The translations under genes were made by a program, and so were the position numbers. Under the pieces are notes generated by a model. That model was given only the letters and a program-made list of their open reading frames with translations, was not told where the DNA came from and made no database searches. A stretch of DNA of 64,000 nucleotides from an uncultured Peptostreptococcaceae bacterium (lineage in GTDB: Bacteria; Bacillota; Clostridia; Tissierellales; Peptoniphilaceae), in NCBI GenBank assembly GCA_947283485.1, contig CAMYOU010000004.1, forward strand, positions 5,558 through 69,557. Reading direction: 5' to 3'. Shown here in pieces: positions 8,465 to 18,003 of this stretch; position 1 is the first letter of the stretch; every line of letters starts with the position of its first letter.

Positions 8465-9475
8465 TTACAGAGCGAGACGGGCAAGTTCCACCGCGAGTAC
8501 GTCGAGTTCTCCGGAAAAATCGACCGGGAGTCTCTTCGAGCGTTCTTCGACATCGTAGATCTTCTCATTGGCAAGAAGGAGCGACGCGGGTGAAAAGCGT
8601 CTTGCGACGGGGATGAGTTTGTCATATTCATAGGGAGAAAGCCCCGCTTTTTTTTGCCCGGACGGATCGCCCGTAAGGGTCTTTAGCAGTGTGAGATTCC
8701 GATACTGCCGTGCCATCATCGCAAAGATCCGCGCGTCTTCGAGTCCCGACGCCCGCAAGAGATCGAGCGAGCGCAAACTCTCGCGCGTTTTTCCCGCCGC
8801 AAGTTCGTCGAGAAAACGAAAGATCGTGCGCTTTTCAATCGTGCCGAGAACGGAGAGATCCGATTCCCTTATGACATCGCCCGATCCGCGGATGAGTCTG
8901 TCGAGTTTCTCATCGATGTCGAAGAGCGTGTCTTCTCCGTCTTTCGGAAGATAGTCCAGCGCGCGTTCAATCGCGCGAAGGATCTCGGGTGCCGCCTTTT
9001 TCTTTGCGCGTGCGAGTTTGGTGCGGATAAAGGCGCGCAGTTCCTGCGCCTGTAATTTTTTCATCTCGACGATTTCGCCCGTCTTCTCGAGTTCGCGGAC
9101 GAATTTTCCGCGGAAGAGTTTTTCCGACGGCGAGAGTAGGACGAGGAGCGTCGATGCGGGGAGACTTGCGAGTCTCTCGGATACGCCTTCAAAGAGTGCT
9201 TTCATCGCGGACGCACCCGTCTTGGTAAAATCGACTTCTTCGACGAGGACAAGTTTCGTATCCGCGACAAAGGGGAGCGTGTCACACGCGGCGATGACGT
9301 CCTCGGGTTTTGCCGTGCGCGCATCAAAACGATGCACGTTGAGATCTCCAAAATCGCCCTCAAAACGCGCGAGAACTTTGTTCTTGATATGGTTTGTGAG
9401 ATACGTCTCGCGTCCGTAGACGGCGACGACGCCTCTTATCGTATCGATTGATGTAACGAGTTCTCTGTAGTCCAT
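8465..9475 (-). CDS. holA: DNA polymerase III subunit delta
   Basis: Clamp-loader subunit that opens the beta clamp; 336 residues, as expected for HolA. It begins with GVVAVYGRETYLTNHIKNK, the degraded P-loop region typical of delta subunits (no GKT). C-terminal features include the LDRLIRGSGDVI region and the ARQYRNLTLLKTL segment. Its ATG lies 40 bases inside the 3-prime end of comEC. The comEC-holA-rpsT order matches the standard Firmicute arrangement. Annotation is secure from context plus sequence. Confidence 0.93.
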   Translation of the reverse strand: MDYRELVTSIDTIRGVVAVYGRETYLTNHIKNKVLARFEGDFGDLNVHRFDARTAKPEDVIAACDTLPFVADTKLVLVEEVDFTKTGASAMKALFEGVSERLASLPASTLLVLLSPSEKLFRGKFVRELEKTGEIVEMKKLQAQELRAFIRTKLARAKKKAAPEILRAIERALDYLPKDGEDTLFDIDEKLDRLIRGSGDVIRESDLSVLGTIEKRTIFRFLDELAAGKTRESLRSLDLLRASGLEDARIFAMMARQYRNLTLLKTLTGDPSGQKKAGLSPYEYDKLIPVARRFSPASLLLANEKIYDVEERSKRLPVDFSGELDVLAVELARLAL

Positions 9476-11655
9476 CCATACCTCCGAAAGCCCCAGACGA
9501 TGACAAGATCCATGGCAAGCACCATGAATGCGCAGATCCGATTTTTCCGCGTTCGATCTCTTAAAGTATACGGGAATTCCGTGTTTTCGTCTACAAAAAT
9601 CATGCCCTCCCGATCGGTGCGATACGTCCTCACGCCGCGTCGATCGAATCGCGCAAGCGTCTCCTCGTGCGGGTGTCCGTAGGTGTTGTTGCGCCCGGCA
9701 CTCACGATCGCCGACTCGGGACGCACGGCATCGAGAAAGAAATCGTGTGAAGACGTGCGCGAGCCGTGATGTCCCGCGTGGAGAATCTTCGCCGGCGGGA
9801 TGAGGCGCACGAGCGTTGTCTCCGCGTCTTTCTCGGCGTCGCCTGGATAGAGGAGCGTGTGTCGTTTCGTCGTCACATGCGTCACGATCGAGCCGTTGTT
9901 CCCCGAAAAGGGTGTTGTAAAGAATCGAAACGTACCGTCCGCGTTTTCGTAGACATCGCCCGTCCGTACTCGGATGACAGGCACGCCCTTTCGTTTTGCC
10001 GCGCTTAATACCTCTGTGCCCAGTGGATCATCATCGAATTGCTCTGTCACGAGGAGTCTTTGCACGCGAAACGCATCAAAGAGGGCGATCGCATTTTCCA
10101 CATGGTCGGCATCGGGATGTGTGAGCAAGAGCGTGTCGATCTTCGTCGTGCCGATCGCGCGGAGGAACGGAAAGAGTAAGCCCTCGCCGGAGTCAAATCG
10201 TCCGTGCCCCTCGCCTCCGGTGTCGATCACCATGGTCTCACGCCCGCGAATGACCGTCGCGTCGCCCTGCCCGATGTCCACGTGATAGAACACGGGACGC
10301 GGGAAGAACGTATGAACGGCTTGGATGAGGACGAGAAAGACAATGGATGCGCCGAGAAAACGCAAGACGGGTCTCGAGAGCCGCACACGCGGAAACGCAT
10401 CCGAGAACGCCATCCAAAGAAGCACGCCATAGGCGAGGACGAGCGTCGCATCCGCCTTGCCGAAGTGAAGCGCAAGGTTCGGGAAGAGTTTTGTGAGTGC
10501 GACGAAGAGATCGAGCGGGACGGCGATGATTTTGAGGAGAGACACCCCTGCAAAACTTCCGAGAAATGGAAGAAACACGACCGTAAGCGCAAAGGCGAAA
10601 ACAAAGAACGGAGCCGCGACGAGATTCGCCGCAAGGGTCACAAGCGGCACGGCACCGAAGAAGAGAAGCGTCACCGGAAATACACCGAGCCCCGCCCCAA
10701 GTGTCGTCGCGACAGGCGTACCGAGCGCGCGAAAACGCGGTGAGAGGACGAGGATCCCCGCCGTCGCCGCGAACGAGAGGAGAAACGACGGCGAGAAAAG
10801 CGCATACGGATTGATAAGGAGAATCACGATCCACGCGACCTTGAGGCCATCTTCGGCGCAATGGAGAAACCCGAGAGCCGGTGCCGCGAGCGCGAGACTC
10901 GCCATGATCCACGCACGCACGAGTGACGGCGGAAATCCCGTGACGAGGACATAGAAAAATAAGAGGAGAATCGTCGCGGAACTCCGCATTTTGTATGTGA
11001 GCGGAAAGAGTGCGAAAAGCGTCCGGAGTATCGTCGCGAGAATGAGCACGTGCAGTCCGCTCGCCGCGAGAAGATGGGATAGTCCCACGCCACGCACACC
11101 GTTCGCCGCTCCCCCGCCGTAGCCGAAGAGCGCGTGTAAGAGAAGCTTGCCGTTCTCGCCGAGCGGTGCGAGACGCGCTTTCACCGTACGCACGAGCCGC
11201 GTCCGGATGGTTTCGCCCATCACCGTGACCTCGTCGGTGTAGACTTTGGATCTTGCGCCGAGCGTTCTCATGTACATCTCTTCGTCGAAGCCGTAGAGAT
11301 TCCTCTGCGGCATCGGGCGTTTCCGTTCCCCGCGAAAGGCGATCGTCTCGCCCGGGAGAAGAGACATCGATGTGCGTAAGAGAATCTTTCCCTCGTTCGT
11401 CCGCACGAGCGCACGCGTCCCGTCCTCATCCTCGCGCAGAACGCGCACGACAAGACCCGTGCCTTGAAAATTTCCGGAGACGAAATCCGGGGACGCAAGG
11501 AATGTGAGCACCGTCGCTGCCAGGAAAAAGATTGCAGTCTTGCGATTTTTGCACACAAAAAGACCGACGAGTCCCGCCACAATCGCATAAAATCCGAACG
11601 TCGCGGCGAGAAATACCCCTGCCGCAACGGCAAGACAACCCGTCGATCTTTTCAT
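9436..11655 (-). CDS. comEC: ComEC/Rec2 family DNA-uptake channel protein
   Basis: Polytopic membrane protein for transport of single-stranded DNA during natural transformation, 739 residues. Several N-terminal membrane segments surround a small soluble OB-like region (VVRVLREDEDGTRALVRT). The Competence domain follows (GVGLSHLLAASGLHVLILA, the HLLAxSGLH signature). The last 270 residues form a metallo-beta-lactamase-like domain with HVDIGQGDA, LLTHPDADHVEN and HAGHHGSRTSS. The ATG at 11655 has AAGGAGTG 7 bases upstream and starts one base after the stop of the upstream ABC gene, so the genes are co-transcribed. Competence itself cannot be asserted because the remaining com genes are not in view. 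Confidence 0.93.
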   Translation of the reverse strand: MKRSTGCLAVAAGVFLAATFGFYAIVAGLVGLFVCKNRKTAIFFLAATVLTFLASPDFVSGNFQGTGLVVRVLREDEDGTRALVRTNEGKILLRTSMSLLPGETIAFRGERKRPMPQRNLYGFDEEMYMRTLGARSKVYTDEVTVMGETIRTRLVRTVKARLAPLGENGKLLLHALFGYGGGAANGVRGVGLSHLLAASGLHVLILATILRTLFALFPLTYKMRSSATILLLFFYVLVTGFPPSLVRAWIMASLALAAPALGFLHCAEDGLKVAWIVILLINPYALFSPSFLLSFAATAGILVLSPRFRALGTPVATTLGAGLGVFPVTLLFFGAVPLVTLAANLVAAPFFVFAFALTVVFLPFLGSFAGVSLLKIIAVPLDLFVALTKLFPNLALHFGKADATLVLAYGVLLWMAFSDAFPRVRLSRPVLRFLGASIVFLVLIQAVHTFFPRPVFYHVDIGQGDATVIRGRETMVIDTGGEGHGRFDSGEGLLFPFLRAIGTTKIDTLLLTHPDADHVENAIALFDAFRVQRLLVTEQFDDDPLGTEVLSAAKRKGVPVIRVRTGDVYENADGTFRFFTTPFSGNNGSIVTHVTTKRHTLLYPGDAEKDAETTLVRLIPPAKILHAGHHGSRTSSHDFFLDAVRPESAIVSAGRNNTYGHPHEETLARFDRRGVRTYRTDREGMIFVDENTEFPYTLRDRTRKNRICAFMVLAMDLVIVWGFRRYGWTTENSLHQSIR

Positions 11656-11656
11656 T

Positions 11657-13420
11657 TTATGACACTCCTTCTGTTTGCATCTTGAGGCTTGCGGATTGAA
11701 AACGCGCAAGCTGCGCATAGCGTCCGTCTTTTGCCATGAGTTCTTCATGCGTCCCGCGCTCAATGATGCGCCCGTGATGCAGGACGAGAATTTCGTCCGC
11801 GCTCCGAATCGTCGAAAGTCGATGCGCGATGATCAGCGTCGTACGATTTTTCTTCACGACCTCGACGGCGTGCGTGATCCGTTGTTCCGTCTCGCTGTCG
11901 ATATTCGAAGTCGCCTCGTCGAGGACGAGGATCTCCGGATTGTGTGCGAGTGCGCGTGCAAAACTGATGAGCTGCCTCTCGCCCGCGCTGAACGTCGTGC
12001 CCTTCTCGGTGACGGGCGCATCAATCCCGCCTGCCCGATCGAGAAGACTCTGCGCCCCGACTTCGCGGAGTGCGCGAACGGCGTCCTCACGCGTCACCCG
12101 TTTGTCGCCGAGTGCGATATTGTCGTAGACCGATCCCGTAAAGAGATACGGATCCTGTAGGACAATCCCCATGCGATCGCGCAGTTTCCTCCGTGCGACC
12201 GTCCGCGTATCCGTCTCGCCGATGCGGATGATGCCGGAATCGGGATCGTAGAAACGGAAGAGGAGATTCATCATCGAGGATTTGCCGCTCCCCGTCGCGC
12301 CGACGAGTGCCACGGTTTTGCCTTTCGGCAGATGGAACGAAATATCCTTCAGAACCTCCTCGCCCTCGACATAGGAAAAATGGACATCTCGAAAATCGAC
12401 ATCGCCGTAATCCTTAAGCGCGTCGCCCTCCACGGACTCCGTCTCCATATTGAAGAGTTCAAAGATATGATCCGCCGCGGAAAACGCGCGCTGCACATTG
12501 CCGAGTGTCTGCATGAGGTTCTGCACTTGCCTGAAGAGAATCGAAATATACTGCGTGAGCGAATAGAGGATCCCGACGCTCACCGCATACGCGCCCGTGA
12601 TTTTGCCGTAGCCGAAATAGTAGAGCACGCCCGCCATACACAGACCGCTGAACAGTTCGATGATGTTGAACGAAAACGCACCCGAAACCCGATTGAAACG
12701 GTAATTCGTCTTGAGCCAGCCCTCGTTTTCACGTCGAAAATCTTTTCGCATCGCCTCCTCGGCGCCGAAAGCAGAGAGGATTTTCATCCCCGCAATGGAC
12801 TCGTGGACGACCGCGTTGACCGCCGAGAGATGGGCGCGCAGTTTGGTGTGGAGCGCATTTGTCCGTTTGGAATAATAGCGCATCGCCGGGATAAAGAGTA
12901 CCCACAGGAGCAGAGAATAGAAAAAGAGTTTCGGATCGATGGCGTAGATTGCCACGTAGACCCCGACGAGATAGAGCACGTTCATGATCATCTGCCACGC
13001 GATGATCTCGTAGAGCGACTGCAGGTGATTGGTGTCGTTCGTGATGCGTGAAACCACCGTGCCGACCGGCAGACTGTCAAAATATCGGATCGGAAATTCC
13101 TGAATGCGATGAAAGACATCGCGACGGAGTTCCAGCGCAATCTCGTTTGCCGCGCGATTGAAAGTGGTGTTCGAGAGATAGCGAAAGAGTGCCATCGTGA
13201 GCATGAGCGCGACATAGAGCCCGAGGAGTTTATAAAAGACGGATTTATGCACGATACCGATGCCTTCGGCGAGCGTTCCGTCTAAGAGTTTCGCGATGAT
13301 TCTCGGCGCGATGACCTCGATCGCGATCGTCACCGTCGCGAAGACGACCCCGAGTGTCATCGTCCACTTCCCTCGGAGAAAATATTCCCACAGGAGTCTG
13401 TTTCTCGATTTATGCTTCAA
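11657..13420 (-). CDS. ABC exporter half-transporter, canonical ATPase partner of a heterodimer
   Basis: Fused membrane domain (six helices, about residues 20-320) and nucleotide-binding domain, 587 residues. The ATPase has ATGSGKSS (Walker A) and LVLDEATSNID (Walker B with catalytic Glu), but its signature reads FSAGERQ rather than LSGGQ. The partner at 13410-15149 shows the opposite pattern. Together they give one full catalytic site and one degenerate site, the rule for heterodimeric exporters such as LmrCD or TM287/288. The genes overlap by 11 bases. Likely substrates are drugs or lipids; which one is unknown. Confidence 0.92.
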   Translation of the reverse strand: MKHKSRNRLLWEYFLRGKWTMTLGVVFATVTIAIEVIAPRIIAKLLDGTLAEGIGIVHKSVFYKLLGLYVALMLTMALFRYLSNTTFNRAANEIALELRRDVFHRIQEFPIRYFDSLPVGTVVSRITNDTNHLQSLYEIIAWQMIMNVLYLVGVYVAIYAIDPKLFFYSLLLWVLFIPAMRYYSKRTNALHTKLRAHLSAVNAVVHESIAGMKILSAFGAEEAMRKDFRRENEGWLKTNYRFNRVSGAFSFNIIELFSGLCMAGVLYYFGYGKITGAYAVSVGILYSLTQYISILFRQVQNLMQTLGNVQRAFSAADHIFELFNMETESVEGDALKDYGDVDFRDVHFSYVEGEEVLKDISFHLPKGKTVALVGATGSGKSSMMNLLFRFYDPDSGIIRIGETDTRTVARRKLRDRMGIVLQDPYLFTGSVYDNIALGDKRVTREDAVRALREVGAQSLLDRAGGIDAPVTEKGTTFSAGERQLISFARALAHNPEILVLDEATSNIDSETEQRITHAVEVVKKNRTTLIIAHRLSTIRSADEILVLHHGRIIERGTHEELMAKDGRYAQLARFQSASLKMQTEGVS

Positions 13421-15149
13421 TGGTCATCGCCTCCATTTCTTGGAGTTTGTATTCCTCTTGATAGTAACCCGGTCTCTTCACGAGTTCGTCGTGCGTCCCG
13501 CGATCGATGATCCGACCATGTTCCATGACGAGGATGAGATCCGCGTCTTTCACCGCCGAGAGACGATGGCTTACGATGAGATTCGTCATCCCCGCGCGTT
13601 CACGCCGAAGCGACGTGAGAATATTCTTCTCCGTCTGCGCATCGACTGCGGAGAGCGCGTCGTCGAGGATCAGGATCTCGGGTTCGGTAAGGAGTGCGCG
13701 TGCAATCGAGATGCGTTGTTTTTGCCCGCCCGAGAGCGAAACGCCTTTCTCCCCCGCGAGCGTATCGAGTCCGTCCTTGAGTTGCGGGATGTCTTTGGCA
13801 AAATCCGCCGCAAGGATTGCAGCTTGCACCTCTTCTTCCGTCGCGTCGGGACGTGCGAGTTTGATGTTCTCGAGCACCGTTTTGGAAAAAATGATATTCT
13901 CCTGCGTCACGAGACCGATCTTTGCGCGTTGACTCTCGACCGAGAAATGCTCGACGGGTTCGCCGTTTACGAGATAGCTTTTCTCATTCGGATAAAAACG
14001 CAAGAACTGATCGATGAGCGTCGACTTGCCCGAGCCTGTGCGCCCGACGATCCCCACGGTCATGCCGCGCCCTATGGTGAGCGTAATGTCCTCGAGATTC
14101 TTGTGATCGCTCGACGGATAGGTAAAATCGTAGTCCCGCATCTCGAAAGACGCGAACGCATCGAGTGGTTTCCCGCTCGTCCAATCGGGTGCGGGGGCCC
14201 GGAGGACCTGTTCGATGCGGTCGAGACCCGCCTTGCCTCGGCTCTGCGTGTTCACGATCTCCGAGAGCGCGAACATCGGCCAGGTAAATTGCCCGACATA
14301 GAGCATGAAGGCGAGGAGTGAACCGAGCGTGATCTGCCCTTGGCGTAGAAGCGCCGCCCCGTAGAGAAGCGCGACGATATAGGAGAGCGTCGCGATGATC
14401 CGCGCCGCCGGAAAAAAGAGCGCGGAGAGTCGCAAAGCCGCGATGTTGCGGTCATAGATCACATGCGCACGCCTTGCAAACTTCACTTTCTCGCGTTCTT
14501 CCGTGCCGAACGCGCGCACGACACGCACACCCTCGACATTCTCCACGACGAGATCGTTGAGATCGCTCTTCGCCTCCTCCGCCGCGCGATATCTTTTGTA
14601 CGCGACATTGCCGAGTTGTTTCGTCCCGTAAAAGAGGAGCAAAAACGGCGCAATCGACGCGAGGGTGAGTTTCCACGACGTCGTCGCAATCATCACGATG
14701 ACGAGGAAAATCGGCATGACGATTCCGTCCGCGATACACATGACGCCGAAACCCGCCATCTCCGTCACGCTATCGATATCGCCCGTCACGCGGTTCATAA
14801 GATCTCCCGAGCCGAAACGTTCGTAGAAGACGGGATCTTCCGTGAAAAAATGCTCCATGAGTTTCGAGCGCAAAGTCGCACCCAGCGTATCCGACGCATT
14901 CCAGAGATGCATCTGCCAGAGATAACTCAGTACGTAGTTAAGCACTGTTGCAAGCACAATCAGCCCCACGACTTTTACGAGCCCGTCGACCGTCGCCGTC
15001 CCCTTGCTGAGCGCGTCGATTAAGAGCGACATGAGGCGCGGCGGCGCGAGGATCAAAAGATCCGAGAGAATGAGCAACGGAAAAGCGATGCGATACATCT
15101 TTTTTTCCTTGCGGATATGCCATCCGATTTTTCGATACCCTTCAAACAT
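13410..15149 (-). CDS. ABC exporter half-transporter with degenerate Walker B (heterodimer partner)
   Basis: 579 residues, membrane domain followed by an ATPase domain. Walker A is RTGSGKST and the signature LSGGQKQ is canonical. Walker B reads LILDDALSAVD, with Asp where the catalytic Glu should be. This is the hallmark of the non-hydrolysing site in heterodimeric exporters, which fits the complementary degeneracy of the downstream partner. GGAGGT lies 6 bases before the ATG. It is the first gene of an apparent operon: two ABC halves, comEC, holA. Confidence 0.92.
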   Translation of the reverse strand: MFEGYRKIGWHIRKEKKMYRIAFPLLILSDLLILAPPRLMSLLIDALSKGTATVDGLVKVVGLIVLATVLNYVLSYLWQMHLWNASDTLGATLRSKLMEHFFTEDPVFYERFGSGDLMNRVTGDIDSVTEMAGFGVMCIADGIVMPIFLVIVMIATTSWKLTLASIAPFLLLFYGTKQLGNVAYKRYRAAEEAKSDLNDLVVENVEGVRVVRAFGTEEREKVKFARRAHVIYDRNIAALRLSALFFPAARIIATLSYIVALLYGAALLRQGQITLGSLLAFMLYVGQFTWPMFALSEIVNTQSRGKAGLDRIEQVLRAPAPDWTSGKPLDAFASFEMRDYDFTYPSSDHKNLEDITLTIGRGMTVGIVGRTGSGKSTLIDQFLRFYPNEKSYLVNGEPVEHFSVESQRAKIGLVTQENIIFSKTVLENIKLARPDATEEEVQAAILAADFAKDIPQLKDGLDTLAGEKGVSLSGGQKQRISIARALLTEPEILILDDALSAVDAQTEKNILTSLRRERAGMTNLIVSHRLSAVKDADLILVMEHGRIIDRGTHDELVKRPGYYQEEYKLQEMEAMTIEA

Positions 15150-15173
15150 GGTCTACCTCCAATGATGAGCATT

Positions 15174-15179
15174 ATTATA
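15174..15179 (-). promoter_or_regulatory. -10 element of the exporter-comEC-holA operon
   Basis: TATAAT on the minus strand about 25 bases before the first ATG. I see no convincing -35 at 16-18 bases. Confidence 0.5.
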
Positions 15180-15273
15180 TCAGATGACGCCGCCATAATA
15201 AACAATGCTCAGTTCTCCGGAAACGCTGATTTTCTCATTCATTTCTGTTACAATTGGACAAAAGGAGGCTTCC

Positions 15274-16350
15274 ATGGATCATCTCTATCTCGACAATCCC
15301 TATCTTCGCAAAATTCGCGCCAATATCATCGAACAGACGCAGAGCAACGAAGGTGTTCATATTGTACTCGACAAGACCGTCTTTCGTCCCGGCGAGATCG
15401 GCACCATCGACGGCGAGAACGTCATCGCCGTCTTCACGGATCAGGACAAGATCATCCACCGTGTCGCCGCAAGAATCCCCGGACCCGAAGTGACCGTGGA
15501 AGTGGATGAGCGTTCCCGCGCGCAGATGCTCGCGAATCGCACCGCCAGTGCCATCATTGAGGGACTCTTACGCCGTATCTATGCCGCCGAAGTGGAAAAA
15601 ATTGAATTTGACCTCAAGCGCGGCTTTACGATGATCCTCAAGGGGACTGAATACATCGACGATGATTTTCACATCCTCGTGTCCCTCTCCAACGCCATCG
15701 TGCGAAATGCCGTGGCGACGCGCATCTATACGGAAAAGGGCACGCGCATGCTCGAGATCCCGACGCTCCCTCCCATGCCTTGGAGCGAATCCGTCGCGGA
15801 TAATACCGGCGAAGTCGGCGGCATTGCACTCAATGTGAACCGCGACGAAGACGGCGTTTCGTTCACCGTCATCGCCGGAGCAGAATACGAGCGTCTCACC
15901 TCCGAGTGGCTCGCGCGTCTCGGCGACGAACGCGATATCGACGAAGTCTTTTCGAAAGTCCTCTCCTGGGAAAGTGCCGTGAAGAAAGGCGCGGAAGAAA
16001 ACGCCCGACTCACGAAAGAAGTCGCCCATCTTCGGCGCGAGATCCTCACGAAAGCCAAGAGTGCCTATCGCGGACTCGTCTTTGTGAAGCATCATTTTGA
16101 CACCCCCGTCGAAAGTCTCGCAGAGCTTGCCGACAGAAGCGGCGACGTCTTCCTCTTGTCCGAATCCGGCGGCAAAGTCTACATCCGCGTGAAAGACAAA
16201 CGACTCTCACCCAAGACCTTTATGAATCTTTTTCAGACCTATACCGACACGCCCCCTGCGGAAGTCTATCTCTACGAGGGCACCGCAAAAGAGCCGGAGG
16301 AGTTCTTGGAAAATCTCTACGAAGCCATGAAGAAAAAATTAAGAGGCTAG
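15274..16350 (+). CDS. AlaX-like (alanyl-tRNA editing domain) protein lacking the metal-binding motifs
   Basis: 358 residues; the start at 15274 follows AAAGGAGG. The N-terminal region reads like an AlaX/AlaRS editing domain: LDKTVFRPGEIGTIDG matches the LDxTxFYPEGGGQxxDxG block, and SRAQMLANRTASAIIEGLL aligns with the family block that normally carries HxxxH. Here the two His positions are Asn88 and Ser92. Further on, DNTGEVGGIALNV matches the block after the CxGTH motif, whose Cys and His are also missing. A basic coiled-coil region (about 235-260) and a DHHA1-like C-terminal part (GGKVYIRVKDKRLSPKTF) follow. I infer an inactive or repurposed tRNA-binding paralogue. The family assignment is from memory of the motifs. 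It is co-oriented with ychF, 45 bases away. Confidence 0.6.
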   Translation: MDHLYLDNPYLRKIRANIIEQTQSNEGVHIVLDKTVFRPGEIGTIDGENVIAVFTDQDKIIHRVAARIPGPEVTVEVDERSRAQMLANRTASAIIEGLLRRIYAAEVEKIEFDLKRGFTMILKGTEYIDDDFHILVSLSNAIVRNAVATRIYTEKGTRMLEIPTLPPMPWSESVADNTGEVGGIALNVNRDEDGVSFTVIAGAEYERLTSEWLARLGDERDIDEVFSKVLSWESAVKKGAEENARLTKEVAHLRREILTKAKSAYRGLVFVKHHFDTPVESLAELADRSGDVFLLSESGGKVYIRVKDKRLSPKTFMNLFQTYTDTPPAEVYLYEGTAKEPEEFLENLYEAMKKKLRG

Positions 16351-16395
16351 GCCTCGATACGCACCGAAGACCCAATCGGGAAAGGAGAACCCAAT

Positions 16396-17493
16396 ATGAA
16401 ACTCGGAATCGTCGGACTTCCCAATGTCGGGAAGTCGACCCTTTTTAACGCCATCACCAATCAAAAAGCCGATGCGCAGAACTATCCTTTCTGCACCATC
16501 GACCCCAATGTCGGACTCGTCGAAGTCCCCGACCCGAGACTCAAAGTCCTCGCCGAATACAGTCACGCGAAGAGAATCGTCCCCGCCGCCATCGAATTTT
16601 ATGACATCGCGGGACTCGTCCGCGGCGCGTCCAAAGGCGAAGGTCTCGGCAATAAATTCCTCGCGAACATCCGCGAAGTCGCCGCCATCGTCCACGTCCT
16701 GAGACTCTTCGAAGACGAGAACGTCGTCCACGTCGACGGCAGTGTCGACCCCGCGCGCGACATCGAAACCATCGAGACCGAACTCATCTTCGCCGATCTC
16801 GAAGTCCTCGAGAAACGCAAGACCCGCCTTGAGAAACAAGTGAAAGGCGACAGGACTTTGGCAGGTGAACTCGAGTTCACGAAAAAACTCATCGCGAGAC
16901 TCGAATGCGGCATGAGCGCACGCGGCTCGGCAGAGACCGAAGACGAAGAAAAATGGCTTCGGGAAATGCAACTCTTAACCGCGAAACCCGTGATCTACGT
17001 CGCGAACGTCTCCGAAGACGATCTCATGGATCCTAAGTCCCTCCCCGCCTATCGCGCCGTCGAAGAAATCGCCGCCAAGACCGGTGCACGCGTCCTCGCC
17101 ATCAGTGCCGCCATCGAAGCGGAACTCTCCACGCTCGACCCTGAAGAACGCGCGGAATATTTACACGATCTCGGCGTCGAATCCTCCGGACTCGAAAGAC
17201 TCATCCGCGTAAGCTACGATCTTCTCGGTCTCATGAGTTTTATCACCACCGGCGAAATCGAGACCCGCGCATGGACGATCAAGAAAAACACCCGCGCCCA
17301 GAACGCCGCCGGCAAAATTCACTCCGACATCGAACGCGGATTCATCCGTGCGGAAATCATCTCCTATGACGTCCTCGTCGGAGAAGCCGAGGGCAGCATG
17401 CAAAAGGCCCGCGAAAAAGGTCTCATTCGCTCCGAAGGCAAAGACTATATCATGCAAGAGGGCGATATCGTGCTTTTCCGCTTCAATGTGTGA
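16396..17493 (+). CDS. ychF: YchF/Ola1-family ribosome-associated ATPase
   Basis: Obg-family nucleotide hydrolase that prefers ATP, 365 residues, standard length. GLPNVGKSTLFNAITN is the P-loop. The switch region PFCTIDPNVG and DIAGLVRGASKGEGLGN are nearly invariant in YchF. The family-specific G4 position reads NVSED instead of NKxD, and a TGS domain closes the C-terminus (GDIVLFRFNV). AAAGGAG precedes the ATG. A strong terminator follows the stop codon. Cellular role is linked to translation and redox stress in other bacteria. Confidence 0.97.
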   Translation: MKLGIVGLPNVGKSTLFNAITNQKADAQNYPFCTIDPNVGLVEVPDPRLKVLAEYSHAKRIVPAAIEFYDIAGLVRGASKGEGLGNKFLANIREVAAIVHVLRLFEDENVVHVDGSVDPARDIETIETELIFADLEVLEKRKTRLEKQVKGDRTLAGELEFTKKLIARLECGMSARGSAETEDEEKWLREMQLLTAKPVIYVANVSEDDLMDPKSLPAYRAVEEIAAKTGARVLAISAAIEAELSTLDPEERAEYLHDLGVESSGLERLIRVSYDLLGLMSFITTGEIETRAWTIKKNTRAQNAAGKIHSDIERGFIRAEIISYDVLVGEAEGSMQKAREKGLIRSEGKDYIMQEGDIVLFRFNV

Positions 17494-17510
17494 GCAAAGA
17501 TCGAACCCCA

Positions 17511-17537
17511 AAGGACTTCCCCGCGAAGTCCTTTTTT
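17511..17537 (+). terminator. ychF terminator
   Basis: AAGGACTTC and GAAGTCCTT form a perfect 9-bp stem with loop CCCGC, followed by TTTT. Confidence 0.9.
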
Positions 17538-17607
17538 GATGCGCCAAAACATCCCTGTCCCGACTTCTTCCATATCTTTTTGGGTATATACATTTTAAGG
17601 AGGGATC

Positions 17608-17856
17608 ATGATGAATACCAAAGACAAAATTGAACTCATTGTTTCCGATACGTGCCCGTATTGCAGAAAAGTAGAAGAGTATCTTAAAACGCGTGAAGAT
17701 CTCACGGTTGCGATTCGCAGTATCAACGACGATACGGAGGCTCGAGAAAAACTCATGGAAAAGGGCGGCATGATGCAAGTGCCGTGTCTCTTCGTCGGCG
17801 ACGAGCCGATGTACGAATCGGAAGATATCATCAAGTTCTTAAAAGGGCTCGAATAG
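17608..17856 (+). CDS. Glutaredoxin-like thiol-redox protein
   Basis: Small cytoplasmic thioredoxin-fold protein, 82 residues. The active-site motif CPYC lies at residues 16-19, preceded by LIVSDT, and the cis-Pro loop is MQVPCLFVGDE with the TVP-like VP at its centre. The end YESEDIIKFLKG matches glutaredoxin-family C-termini. The sequence has ATGATG after AAGGAGGG; the second ATG (17611) has the better spacing, so the protein may be one residue shorter. It is monocistronic between two terminators. The reductant partner is unknown. Confidence 0.85.
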   Translation: MMNTKDKIELIVSDTCPYCRKVEEYLKTREDLTVAIRSINDDTEAREKLMEKGGMMQVPCLFVGDEPMYESEDIIKFLKGLE

Positions 17857-17866
17857 TCCATAAGAA

Positions 17867-17895
17867 GGCTCGCGCAAGGACGCGGGTCTTTTTTT
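17867..17895 (+). terminator. Terminator after glutaredoxin-like gene
   Basis: GGCTCGCG pairs with CGCGGGTC (two G-T wobbles), followed by seven T residues. Confidence 0.85.
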
Positions 17896-18003
17896 GCGCC
17901 CGAACCCATACCTATGGTATAAAATTTCATCTCCAAAACATACGGTTTGTGGGTTCTCTTTTCCTTTTTCATCTGCGATAATGAAGCTGAAAGGAGGGGT
18001 TCG

